A stretch of DNA of 13,920 nt from Lachnoclostridium sp. UBA7215. GTDB lineage: Bacteria; Bacillota; Clostridia; Lachnospirales; Lachnospiraceae. The notes below the pieces were generated by a model. The model did no database searches. It worked only from the letters and a program-made list of their open reading frames with translations, and had not been told where the DNA came from. The translations under genes were made by a program, and so were the position numbers. The stretch spans positions 1 to 13,920 of the forward strand of contig DKUB01000038.1 in assembly GCA_002490465.1 (NCBI GenBank), given 5' to 3'. The stretch's first letter is position 1; every line of letters begins with the position of its first letter. This document shows positions 6,787-13,920 of the stretch, piece after piece.

Positions 6787-8787
6787 TTATTTTTCCTTTT
6801 TTGACAGAAGCCCCCAATTGTTAATATTGTAAACAGAAATCCCATCTGAATCTACTACATAAAAGGACTGGCCAATCCGCAGTCCCCTTACATTCAAAAA
6901 CGAAGAGAGGTCTGCCTGCTTCATGACACGTTTCCATTTTCCGTTTTTAAACTGGTAAACATGGTAGCTGTCTTCTCCAGTACTGTAGTTTTGTACCGCA
7001 AGCCCCACAAGCTTTCGCTCTTCATCCACAAAAACTGCCTTATGGTTTTCCCCTGCCTGAGAACTTGTGTTTTTTGCCGCCAGCAGCATATCTTTTTCTT
7101 TTAACTGATGCTCGTCGTCATATTCAAAAAGCGACAGCTTTAGTGCCTCGTAGACAAAGCCGTTTTTCCTCTCGCCCTCGCCCTGGCCAATTCCTAAAAG
7201 CATACCCTCGCCAAAAGAATGAAGATAATCCGAAAAGCCGGGCAGTTTCAGCTCTGATACAAGTTTCGGTTTCTCCGGATTTGACAGGTCTACCGCAAAT
7301 ACAGGATCCGTGTTACGGTACGTGACAAAGTAAGCCATATTATCCATATAATAAGAGGAATAAATCGTCTCATTCTTCCCGAGCCCGCTTACCTCTCCCA
7401 CAACCTCAAGCCGGTCATCCATAACGCAAAGCCCGTTTACCGGAGCGTCCTGTTTATATCTGGTGTAGACATAGCAGAAATATCCATTGTACTCATGCAT
7501 ATAGTAAGAATTCTCAATTGCCCCTCTTACCTGCGTCGATGCCTGTTTATCAAATATGCCATCTCTGTACCCAAAACGTGTAATCTGTGTGCGCTGCTCA
7601 AAATTCGGATTATCGGTATCATAAAACCCTTCTGTAGCATAAATATGCTCCTCATTCATATAGTATACGTTAGAACCGCCGAAGGCAGAATATGTGTCTG
7701 CCAGCACCTTTGGATTGTCAATCGGCATTGAGGTCATAACCATATAACGGTTATTATCCCTGCCAGAGACCGCAGCGATATCCTCTTCTTTCAGTACTGT
7801 TCCGTCTACACATGGAACAAAGGTTTTCGGTTCCTCTTCCTTATGTCCATCCCCCCATACACTGTACCCGGAAAATGTGTACAAAAAACCGTTTGCCAGA
7901 CGCGATGTATTGTAGTTGCCACTCTGTGTATGGCTTGCTGTTTTTTTCGGTCCGGCAGGATCTGAGACATCATAAACCAGGATCTGAACTTCTGATATAT
8001 CATTTATCGGCGCTTTTGACTTGGAAGTTGAGCTGGAAACACTATCTTTTCCCCATACCTGCGCAGTCACAATAAGTTTGCTCCCGCTAATGTACATTTC
8101 CTGTACATCCATTTCTTTCAATTTAATGTCCGAGACAAGGTCCGCCGATTTTTCTGTCGTATTGTAAATCTTTATCTTACTCCCGTTCACCGTAAAGCAT
8201 AAAGCAAAAATATGCTTTCCATCTGTCTTTACAATGTCGCCTTCTCCTATCCCTTCCACCTGCTCATCCGTGTCGGAAAAATCATTTTCCCGGGAAATGC
8301 TGTTGGAAGAGCTGTCATCAAAAGATTTTTTCACCGCTGATGCGCTTCCAGCAGATTCTGCAGATTTATCAGCGGATCCTGTCAGTACATCATCTGTATC
8401 TGCATCTATTGTTTCATATAAATAGTCTTTTTCCCGTATTTCATTATAATTATTTATCGAATCACAGAGAATTTCATACGATGTTCCCGTACGTCCGCTC
8501 TTTTTCTCTGCCCTCTGTACATCCGGATATGCGGCACTGTCCGAAGATACTACTTCCTGCCCCCTTGTTGTTTCCCCTGTCATTTGGCGGCCAAACCACA
8601 TACCACCTGCGACAAGCACCAGACAGGCAGCGGCCACCCCTGCCGCCCCCTTTACAAAACGGCTGCCATCCCTTTTTTGCGGTATTTTATTCAGCCTCTT
8701 TTCTATCTGTTCCGGTTTCAGTGATTCCGGAACGGAAATATCCTCTGCCAATTTTTTCATATTCCCCAATATTTTCTTCTCATCCAT
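6787..8787 (-). CDS. Membrane-anchored beta-propeller protein (PF09826-like), candidate sigma-factor regulator
   Basis: This 666-residue protein has a short cytosolic N-terminus (1-44), one membrane helix (about 45-65, ending GGMWFGRQM), a Ser/Asp-rich extracytoplasmic stretch (about 70-175), then a propeller domain to the end. The block QVEGIGEGDIVKTDGKHIF (176-194) closely matches the family signature 'VQVEGVDEADIVKTDG'. The gene starts 27 bp after the sigma-factor gene, with an AGGAGA ribosome site, so they should be co-transcribed. In such pairs the membrane partner often holds the sigma factor until an outside signal arrives. The cytosolic tail is short and lacks an obvious HxxxCxxC zinc anti-sigma motif, so that role is inferred from position and topology. 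No terminator is visible after it. Confidence 0.85.
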   Translation of the reverse strand: MDEKKILGNMKKLAEDISVPESLKPEQIEKRLNKIPQKRDGSRFVKGAAGVAAACLVLVAGGMWFGRQMTGETTRGQEVVSSDSAAYPDVQRAEKKSGRTGTSYEILCDSINNYNEIREKDYLYETIDADTDDVLTGSADKSAESAGSASAVKKSFDDSSSNSISRENDFSDTDEQVEGIGEGDIVKTDGKHIFALCFTVNGSKIKIYNTTEKSADLVSDIKLKEMDVQEMYISGSKLIVTAQVWGKDSVSSSTSKSKAPINDISEVQILVYDVSDPAGPKKTASHTQSGNYNTSRLANGFLYTFSGYSVWGDGHKEEEPKTFVPCVDGTVLKEEDIAAVSGRDNNRYMVMTSMPIDNPKVLADTYSAFGGSNVYYMNEEHIYATEGFYDTDNPNFEQRTQITRFGYRDGIFDKQASTQVRGAIENSYYMHEYNGYFCYVYTRYKQDAPVNGLCVMDDRLEVVGEVSGLGKNETIYSSYYMDNMAYFVTYRNTDPVFAVDLSNPEKPKLVSELKLPGFSDYLHSFGEGMLLGIGQGEGERKNGFVYEALKLSLFEYDDEHQLKEKDMLLAAKNTSSQAGENHKAVFVDEERKLVGLAVQNYSTGEDSYHVYQFKNGKWKRVMKQADLSSFLNVRGLRIGQSFYVVDSDGISVYNINNWGLLSKKEK

Positions 8788-8814
8788 ACGCTTCTATCTC
8801 CTTTCAAAAACTTT

Positions 8815-9333
8815 CTACTCCGCCTGCTGCTCTTCTAAATAAATTCTTAATTTAGCCAGTGCCCTGCTTTTTAACGAGCGCACAGTACCGGCTTTTTTGT
8901 GTAAGATCGCAGCAATCTCCTTACTGTTATAGCTTGCGAATACAGACATGGAAATAATCAGCCGCTCCTCGTCGGAAAGCTGCAAAAGCAATTCCTCGAG
9001 CTCAAAAACGGCATAACCCTCTTCCATTTTCTGCGGTTCCTGCCAGCTGATATCCTCAAGATAACCCTCTTTGCGCCCGAGCATTTTCCGACACTCGTTG
9101 GCCGTTATCTGAAAGATCCAGCTTTTAAAAGAATTATTTTTGCGCAATTTCCGCAAACTTTCATACGCCTTTAAAACTGCCTGACTGACTGCATCCTCTG
9201 CCATTTGTGCATGCTTCACATAGCAGAGAGCAAATCGGTACAAATCTGCATAATATTTCTCATACAGCTGGGCAAATGCATGGGTATCCCCCTCTTTTGC
9301 AGTTTCCACAAGTTTCCATTCATTATTGCTCAT
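8815..9333 (-). CDS. ECF-type sigma-70 family RNA polymerase sigma factor
   Basis: The 172-residue protein has the two-domain ECF layout. Region 2 (about 20-87) includes FAQLYEKYYADLYRFAL, AEDAVSQAVLKAY and the SFKSWIFQITANECRK helix. Region 4 (about 111-164) includes LSDEERLIISM and the helix-turn-helix YNSKEIAAILHKKAGTVRSLKSRALAKLR. Length is normal for the class. I chose the ATG at 9331-9333 because GGAG lies 6 nt before it; an in-frame ATG at 9343-9345 has no ribosome site. It is first in an operon with the membrane propeller gene, which suggests envelope-signal control. The target promoters cannot be read from this window, and no clear self-recognition promoter was found upstream. Confidence 0.92.
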   Translation of the reverse strand: MSNNEWKLVETAKEGDTHAFAQLYEKYYADLYRFALCYVKHAQMAEDAVSQAVLKAYESLRKLRKNNSFKSWIFQITANECRKMLGRKEGYLEDISWQEPQKMEEGYAVFELEELLLQLSDEERLIISMSVFASYNSKEIAAILHKKAGTVRSLKSRALAKLRIYLEEQQAE

Positions 9334-9397
9334 TGTAATCTCCATTCCGGCTATACGTACATTAAGCTGCTTTATGTTTTAACGTCATGACATATAT

Positions 9398-9427
9398 AAG
9401 ATAGATAACATTGCAAAAGTGTTGCAA
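9398..9427 (-). promoter_or_regulatory. Weak candidate promoter for the sigma-factor operon
   Basis: On the minus strand, TTGCAA (9422-9427) and TATCTT (9398-9403) are 18 bp apart, giving a leader of roughly 58 nt. Both boxes are imperfect. If the operon is driven by its own sigma factor, the true promoter could look quite different and lie elsewhere between 9346 and 9427. Confidence 0.3.
9411..9427. repeat. Paired TTGCAA boxes in the divergent intergenic region
   Basis: Two copies of TTGCAA (9411-9416 and 9422-9427) are spaced 11 bp start to start, one helical turn. Since TTGCAA is its own reverse complement, the pair is both a direct and an inverted repeat. The right-hand copy serves as the predicted -35 of the helicase promoter and could serve the sigma gene on the other strand. 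Confidence 0.5.
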
Positions 9428-9450
9428 GAATGTTTGTTCTGTTTTATACT
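9422..9450 (+). promoter_or_regulatory. Sigma-A-type promoter of the nuclease-helicase gene
   Basis: TTGCAA (9422-9427) and TATACT (9445-9450) are exactly 17 bp apart. Transcription would start near 9456-9458, only a few bases before the ATG at 9460, and no ribosome site exists there. Either the message is almost leaderless or an upstream promoter is used; TATAAG at 9395-9400 is a possible -10 but lacks a good -35. Confidence 0.5.
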
Positions 9451-9459
9451 GGTTTTATT

Positions 9460-11880
9460 ATGAGCGAAGAGAGAGAAACCGTCAAGATATCTGTCCGGGG
9501 CCTTGTAGAATTTATTTTCCGCGAGGGTGACCTTACCTCTGCCGGAAGCGGCATAAAAAATACGGAGGCTATGCAGCTTGGAAGCCGCATCCACCGAAAA
9601 ATACAAAAACGTATGGGACACGGCTATGAGGCCGAAGTTCCTTTATTTACCATGCAGACAATTACGAGTATCGAATACGGGACGCCCTTTACGCTGATGA
9701 TTGAAGGACGTGCCGACGGTGTTTTTGGAAAAGATGGCATTGTATTTATTGATGAAATCAAGGGAATGTATCTGGATGTCCATTCCCTTACAGAACCATT
9801 AGCGGTACACCGGGCACAAGCCATGTGTTACGCCTATATGATTGCGGAGCGCGATAACCTGTCAGAAGTCGGTATACAACTCACCTACTGCAGTCTGGAA
9901 ACAGAAAATATTAAACGCTTTGATGAATCTTTTACAAGGGAGCAGATTACTTACTGGTTTTCTGTATTAGTGGAAACTTATGAGAAATGGGCTGTTTATG
10001 AATACGACTGGAAGAAGAAAAGAAACGCCTCTATCCGCTCCCTGGCATTTCCTTTTCCATACCGCCCGGGACAGAAAGAGCTTGCCGCTATGGCCTACCA
10101 CACAATTGAAGAAAAGAAAAAACTTTTTATTGAGGCACCGACCGGCGTTGGCAAAACGATCACAACAGTGTTTCCCTCGGTCAAAGCCATGGGCGAGGGC
10201 GTCAGCGAGCGCATTTTTTATCTGACGGCGAAAACAATTACCCGCACGGTGGCAGAGGAATGTTTTTCCCTTCTCGGGGAACAAAATCTCTGTTTTAAAC
10301 CACTAACACTGACAGCAAAGGAAAAAATGTGTGTATTGGACAAAGTTTCCTGCAACCCCGGGGACTGCGAGCGGGCCAGGGGACATTTTAACCGCGTAAA
10401 TGAAGCGATTTATGATATGCTCACCCACGAATCTGCGCTGACCCGCGATATTATCCTCCACTATGCCGAAATACACGAGGTCTGCCCGTTTGAGATGAGC
10501 CTGGATGCCGCACTGTTTGCAGATGCAGTCATCTGTGACTATAATTATGCCTTTGACCCGAATGTCTATCTGCGCCGTTTTTTTTCTGAAAATAAAAAGG
10601 GCTCTATGATTTTTTTAATTGACGAGGCACATAATCTTGTGGAGCGCGGCCGGGAAATGTACAGCGCAAGACTTATCAAGGAGGATTTTTTAGCAGTAAG
10701 AAAAATTGTAAAAACGATGGAGCGCCATGAACATCGCCCGGAAGTACAATACAATCTGCGGGCATATGAGCAGGCTCTCAGCGCTGCCAACCGCAGTCTG
10801 CTCGAATTGAAACATGAATGTGATGAATTTGAGGTTATACCGGAAGTGGGCTCGCTCTCCCTGCACCTTCTCCGGATATTATCTGCCCATGAGCTTGTGG
10901 CAAAAGATTTCCCCATCCTCCCGGAACGGGACACACTATTAAATTTTTACTTTAATGTGCGCAGATTCTGCGCCGTCCTGGAGTGGATGGATGACAAATA
11001 CCGCATTTACACAGACTACAGCCCCGAGGGTGATTTCCGTATCAAACTCCAGTGCATGGACCCCTCCGGCCAACTGAAGGAAGTGATGGAACGGGGCCGG
11101 AGTTCCATTCTCTTTTCCGCCACTCTCCTGCCAATCCGCTATTATCGGGAGCAGCTTGCCGGCTCACAGGAGGACGGCGCTATATATGCCACTTCTTCTT
11201 TTTCCCCGGAGCAGAGAAAAATACTGATTGCCAGAGACGTCACTACGAAATATACACGGCGCGGCCCGTCAGAATATGAAAAAATAGCCCGTTATATAGA
11301 ATGCTTTGTCCTGTCACAGGGTGGGAACTATATGGTATTCTTCCCCTCATATTCTTTCCTTGAACAAATCAGGGAACGGCTGGTCCTGCCGGACGAATAC
11401 CGTATCCTGTCACAGAACCCGGATATGCGTGAAGCGGATAAGGAGGCATTTCTGGCTGCCTTTGATTCCGAAGAAGCGAAACAACAGGCATTTGTTGTGG
11501 GGCTATGCGTTATGGGGGGAATTTTCAGTGAGGGAATTGATTTGACGGGAAGCCGGTTAATCGGCGCCGTCATTGTTGGAACCGGGCTTCCCATGGTCTG
11601 CCATGAACGGGAGCTTTTCCGGGATTATTATGAAGAAAAAAAAGGCCGGGGGTTTGACTATGCCTATCTGTACCCCGGAATCAATAAGGTGTTCCAGGCC
11701 GGGGGGCGTGTAATCCGTACGGCCGAGGACAAGGGAGCAATCCTTCTCTTAGATGAGCGCTTTTTGCAGCGGCAGTACCTGGATTTGTTCCCCAGAGAGT
11801 GGTTTCCGTATGAAGCTGTGGATATCCGGGGAATGGAGCAGTCGCTTGAAGAGTTTTGGGGGAACGCTGTTTATTCGTAG
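9460..11880 (+). CDS. RecB-like nuclease fused to a DinG/XPD-family iron-sulfur DNA helicase
   Basis: The N-terminus (about 1-180) is a PD-(D/E)XK nuclease: GSRIH at 41-45, D86 in IEGRADGVF, IDEIK with E99 and K101, and QAMCY at 120-124 (QxxxY, typical of RecB and Cas4 nucleases). The helicase follows: Walker A EAPTGVGKT (225-233), four cysteines C291, C298, C303 and C342 placed as in the XPD/DinG Fe-S domain, DEAH at 388-391, and QAGGRVIR (746-753) as motif VI. It should unwind and cut DNA during repair or recombination in the cytosol; polarity is presumed 5' to 3' as in XPD relatives. All key residues look intact, so the 806-residue protein is probably active. The start is inferred: an in-frame ATG at 9430 adds ten hydrophobic residues and also lacks a ribosome site, whereas SEERETVKISVRGLVEF fits the usual family start. 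Confidence 0.9.
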   Translation: MSEERETVKISVRGLVEFIFREGDLTSAGSGIKNTEAMQLGSRIHRKIQKRMGHGYEAEVPLFTMQTITSIEYGTPFTLMIEGRADGVFGKDGIVFIDEIKGMYLDVHSLTEPLAVHRAQAMCYAYMIAERDNLSEVGIQLTYCSLETENIKRFDESFTREQITYWFSVLVETYEKWAVYEYDWKKKRNASIRSLAFPFPYRPGQKELAAMAYHTIEEKKKLFIEAPTGVGKTITTVFPSVKAMGEGVSERIFYLTAKTITRTVAEECFSLLGEQNLCFKPLTLTAKEKMCVLDKVSCNPGDCERARGHFNRVNEAIYDMLTHESALTRDIILHYAEIHEVCPFEMSLDAALFADAVICDYNYAFDPNVYLRRFFSENKKGSMIFLIDEAHNLVERGREMYSARLIKEDFLAVRKIVKTMERHEHRPEVQYNLRAYEQALSAANRSLLELKHECDEFEVIPEVGSLSLHLLRILSAHELVAKDFPILPERDTLLNFYFNVRRFCAVLEWMDDKYRIYTDYSPEGDFRIKLQCMDPSGQLKEVMERGRSSILFSATLLPIRYYREQLAGSQEDGAIYATSSFSPEQRKILIARDVTTKYTRRGPSEYEKIARYIECFVLSQGGNYMVFFPSYSFLEQIRERLVLPDEYRILSQNPDMREADKEAFLAAFDSEEAKQQAFVVGLCVMGGIFSEGIDLTGSRLIGAVIVGTGLPMVCHERELFRDYYEEKKGRGFDYAYLYPGINKVFQAGGRVIRTAEDKGAILLLDERFLQRQYLDLFPREWFPYEAVDIRGMEQSLEEFWGNAVYS

Positions 11881-12566
11881 CGCCCCTCCAGAGGAATGAT
11901 AATTCCATACTTCCTGATGAGTTCATTCGCCTCTCTGCATTTCTCATCACCTTCATAAATAACGTATACTTCATCACCTATGATAACACGATTTCGCGTT
12001 AAAAATGTAACTGACAATAGATTAGGCTTTTTTCCGAAATAAAACTTGGGACCACTGCTCATGCCTATTCTTTTATCTTTCTCATCAAAATTTATCTCCT
12101 CCTCCGTTCTAAAACGCAGAGAAATGCTTGCATATTTACTGTATACCATTTTCAAAAGAACAGGGTCCTGTACTTTATAATATCCACCCAGTTCTATTTT
12201 TTTCAACGTTTCAAATCTTTCCTCTGTGAACACATCATTGTTAAAAGTCATCTTTATTTTCGGAGAAACTACTACTTTACACCTATATTTTTTCTTGCCA
12301 ACCTTTGCCGTCAATTTTGCCTCACCGGCCTTTTTTGCCTTGATTTTCCCTTTTTTGCTCACAGAAAAAATCTCTGAATTTCCAGTTGTCCATTTCACAG
12401 TCTGATTTTTGGATAACCCTTTCATGGTTACTGTTTTTGTTTTTCCCCTTTCCAAAAAGACCTGTTCGGTACTTAGCTTAGGTGTTGATTTTGCTGCTGA
12501 TGGCATTGCGTGAAGTGTGTTTGCAATCATACAGCATGCAATGATGCAATAAATTGATTTTTTCAT
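11871..12566 (-). CDS. Secreted Ig-like (Big_2) domain protein with an unrecognised C-terminal domain
   Basis: The 231-residue protein has a signal peptide (hydrophobic about 5-19, cleavage probably near HA or SAA, 20-25). A bacterial Ig-like fold (about 30-102) shows the usual Big_2 pattern: LERGKTKTVTMKG, VKWTTGNSEIFSVSKKGKIKAKKAGEAKLTA written as conserved turns around W59 and the KKGKIKAKKAG loop. I do not recognise residues 103-231, which look mixed alpha/beta and carry no catalytic motif. AAGGGGG 9 nt before the ATG is a good ribosome site. The gene starts 16 bp after the protease gene and is almost certainly co-transcribed with it. It could be an accessory, adhesion or inhibitor partner of the protease. 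Its last 10 bp overlap the end of the convergent helicase gene, and no terminator is visible. Confidence 0.8.
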   Translation of the reverse strand: MKKSIYCIIACCMIANTLHAMPSAAKSTPKLSTEQVFLERGKTKTVTMKGLSKNQTVKWTTGNSEIFSVSKKGKIKAKKAGEAKLTAKVGKKKYRCKVVVSPKIKMTFNNDVFTEERFETLKKIELGGYYKVQDPVLLKMVYSKYASISLRFRTEEEINFDEKDKRIGMSSGPKFYFGKKPNLLSVTFLTRNRVIIGDEVYVIYEGDEKCREANELIRKYGIIIPLEGRYE

Positions 12567-12582
12567 TTTGCTATTCCCCCTT

Positions 12583-13737
12583 CTACCTTATTCCAAAAGC
12601 TGAACCATTCCAAGTATATTCTGCATTATCAGCTAAAAACATACTCCCTTTATTATTATATGTAATAATACGCAAATTGCCCTCTTCTGAAGGGGTCATA
12701 TCCGAATCCCAACACATAAGATAGCTTCCCGACGTCAAATTTCTAAAACCATAGATGGTTATAATATGATCACAATTCCCAGGATTTGCTGCTTTACATC
12801 TCATAGCGATTGGATATTTTGCTTTGATGTTTTTCATAACATCATCAAAAGACATCATACTGCTAACAGCATAATAGTAAACGTTATACATACGCAGTAC
12901 ATTATTTATATCTGAAATGTCTCCACCGTCATTATATCCTCTACCTAACTTATCAGCAATATTTTTCGCTGTAACACTTTGACCTAAACGATAATTTATA
13001 ATAGTAGCTGCACTAGCCGCCCAACACAGCCGATAATCTCCCTGTCCCTGCGCATTATACAACTTCAAATAATAATATCCCAAGTCGTTTGAAAACGACG
13101 GTGTATAACTTCTTAATTCTTTTTTTGAAATGATTGGAGCTAACTGCTCAACTTCTACCTGCTTTGCATTTTTTAATTCTTCTACAATTTCTTTCTTCTT
13201 TTCCACTAACGGTTTTCCAATGAATTTATCCGTTATTTTTCCCTCTGTTATGTTGCAAATTCCACTACTATTTTGTGCTAGGATAGTATCACCCTGTCTA
13301 AAAAATATACTCCTCTGCCAATCTCCAATTTTATTTAAATCAAACACCATATCTTTACTTATACTAAACTGTATTCCATATTCGGTGTCTAAAACTGCTA
13401 TATTGGCAATAACTTCTTGCCCTTCGTTTACTATAGGGAAAAAATACTCCTTTTTCTGGATTTCTTCATCAATGTCATAAATTACATAAGCCTTTTCCCA
13501 TGTTAGTCCTTCAACATCTTCCTTTAATATTCCAAAATTATCTGCGGAATCTTTTAACAAATTTAATATGTCATCTCTTATGTCTGTAGTAATATAATCA
13601 TAAATGTCCTGTGGTACTATTTCATTTACACTATATTCGGATATGTCTTTTTTATTACCGTATGCCTGCGAGCTGACCTCTGTTACTTGAACCCCCAATA
13701 AAAAGACGACAAAAAACATTAAGATTTTTTTGACCAT
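12583..13737 (-). CDS. Secreted papain-fold cysteine protease (C39/C47-like) with propeptide
   Basis: The 384-residue protein has a signal peptide (KK then hydrophobic 5-18, cleavage near 23-26). A propeptide-like region (about 27-210) follows, with a charged stretch at 177-193 that may be helical. The papain-like domain is C-terminal (about 215-384): GQGDYRLCWAASAA gives Q232 for the oxyanion hole and C238 as nucleophile, CDHIITIYGF gives H324, and MCWDSDM gives D344 or D346. The layout resembles staphopain-type or C39-like peptidases; I cannot name the exact family. It probably matures by loss of the propeptide outside the cell; the substrate is unknown. It has its own promoter and a GGAG ribosome site, and the Big_2 gene follows 16 bp later. 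The DNA is visibly more AT-rich than the helicase and leucine-rich-repeat genes, which together with the intron upstream hints at acquisition by transfer. Confidence 0.85.
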   Translation of the reverse strand: MVKKILMFFVVFLLGVQVTEVSSQAYGNKKDISEYSVNEIVPQDIYDYITTDIRDDILNLLKDSADNFGILKEDVEGLTWEKAYVIYDIDEEIQKKEYFFPIVNEGQEVIANIAVLDTEYGIQFSISKDMVFDLNKIGDWQRSIFFRQGDTILAQNSSGICNITEGKITDKFIGKPLVEKKKEIVEELKNAKQVEVEQLAPIISKKELRSYTPSFSNDLGYYYLKLYNAQGQGDYRLCWAASAATIINYRLGQSVTAKNIADKLGRGYNDGGDISDINNVLRMYNVYYYAVSSMMSFDDVMKNIKAKYPIAMRCKAANPGNCDHIITIYGFRNLTSGSYLMCWDSDMTPSEEGNLRIITYNNKGSMFLADNAEYTWNGSAFGIR

Positions 13738-13773
13738 AGCCTACCTCACTCCTTATACCTAGTCTTTTATATT

Positions 13774-13802
13774 ATCTTAACACAGTGTAATTATACTGTC
13801 AA
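13774..13802 (-). promoter_or_regulatory. Strong sigma-A-type promoter of the protease/Big_2 operon
   Basis: On the minus strand, a perfect TTGACA (13797-13802) and TAAGAT (13774-13779) are separated by 17 bp. The predicted leader is about 30 nt and contains AAGGAG and GAGG as ribosome-site candidates. This is the best promoter match in the window. Confidence 0.85.
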
Positions 13803-13823
13803 TAAATTATATGCTGAATTATT

Positions 13824-13848
13824 TTTATAAAAACTAATTTATAAAAAC
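13824..13848. repeat. Two direct repeats of TTTATAAAAAC upstream of the protease promoter
   Basis: TTTATAAAAAC occurs at 13824-13834 and 13838-13848, a 14-bp period, ending about 22 bp upstream of the -35 box. It could be an AT-rich UP-type element or a regulator site; low complexity makes chance a real alternative. Confidence 0.4.
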
Positions 13849-13861
13849 ATATAAATCGGCA

Positions 13862-13920
13862 ATCGAGTAGGAGGAATTTCTCTTAATTGAGAAATTCCGA
13901 CCTCTCACACCACCGTGCGT
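13862..13920 (-). mobile_element. 3' end of a bacterial group II intron (domain VI and part of domain V)
   Basis: Read on the minus strand, the window edge gives ACGCACGGTGGTGTGAGAGG, then a hairpin of GGAATTTCTC and GAGAAATTCC around the loop AATTAA, then TCCTACTCGATT. The first part matches the 3' strand of a group II domain V plus the linker; the hairpin with an unpaired A in CCTACTC (complement of 13868) is a domain VI with its branch-point adenosine 7-8 nt from the end. The splice boundary falls at 13861/13862. The intron lies on the same strand as the protease operon, about 60 bp upstream of its -35. The rest, including any reverse transcriptase gene, lies beyond the window. Confidence 0.82.

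Noticed and set aside
8340..8855. 171-codon plus-strand reading frame
   Set aside because: It is antisense to the N-terminal part of the propeller gene and spans its junction with the sigma gene. Its Pro/Leu/His-rich composition is typical of a shadow frame.
9460..10000. Cas4 or CRISPR-associated nuclease
   Set aside because: The nuclease residues resemble Cas4 and RecB, but they are fused to a DinG-type helicase and no CRISPR array or other cas gene is present.
12500..12566. Lipoprotein signal in the Big_2 protein (IIAC at residues 8-11)
   Set aside because: The cysteine comes too early. The hydrophobic stretch before it is too short for a lipobox, whereas a signal peptidase I site near residues 20-25 fits well.

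Overview
The window looks like chromosome of a Gram-positive Clostridia member, most likely a Lachnospiraceae gut anaerobe. This is inferred from moderately AT-rich DNA, AGGAGG ribosome sites, a TIR-TM-propeller protein of a type common in that family, a BspA-like leucine-rich-repeat surface protein with a Pro/Thr linker, and a sigma factor paired with a membrane-anchored PF09826-type beta-propeller. There are eight credible protein genes. Seven lie on the minus strand; the helicase is on the plus strand.

Region 1 (1-4730, minus) holds a two-gene unit with its own sigma-A-type promoter. It encodes a DHH phosphoesterase with two PGDYG-like modules at its C-terminus, then, 30 bp on, a 998-residue protein with a cytosolic TIR domain, one membrane helix and a large propeller region predicted outside the cell. 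This is the most interesting part of the window: a receptor-like TIR protein apparently co-expressed with a nucleotide phosphodiesterase-family enzyme. An 18-bp perfect palindrome sits at the junction.

Region 2 (4729-6774, minus) is a single secreted leucine-rich-repeat protein with its own promoter and a strong symmetric terminator. Region 3 (6787-9333, minus) is an ECF-type sigma factor followed by a single-pass membrane beta-propeller protein that probably controls or senses for it.

Region 4 (9422-11880, plus) is a RecB-like nuclease fused to a DinG/XPD-type iron-sulfur helicase. It is transcribed away from the sigma gene, and its predicted promoter lies so close to the likely start codon that the message would be almost leaderless.

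Region 5 (11871-13802, minus) is a promoter-driven pair: a secreted papain-fold cysteine protease and a secreted Ig-like (Big_2) protein, whose end overlaps the helicase gene by 10 bp. Upstream of it, at the window edge, is the 3' end (domain VI and part of domain V) of a group II intron. No tRNA, rRNA, CRISPR array or prophage was seen. No gene-free stretch exceeds about 185 bases.
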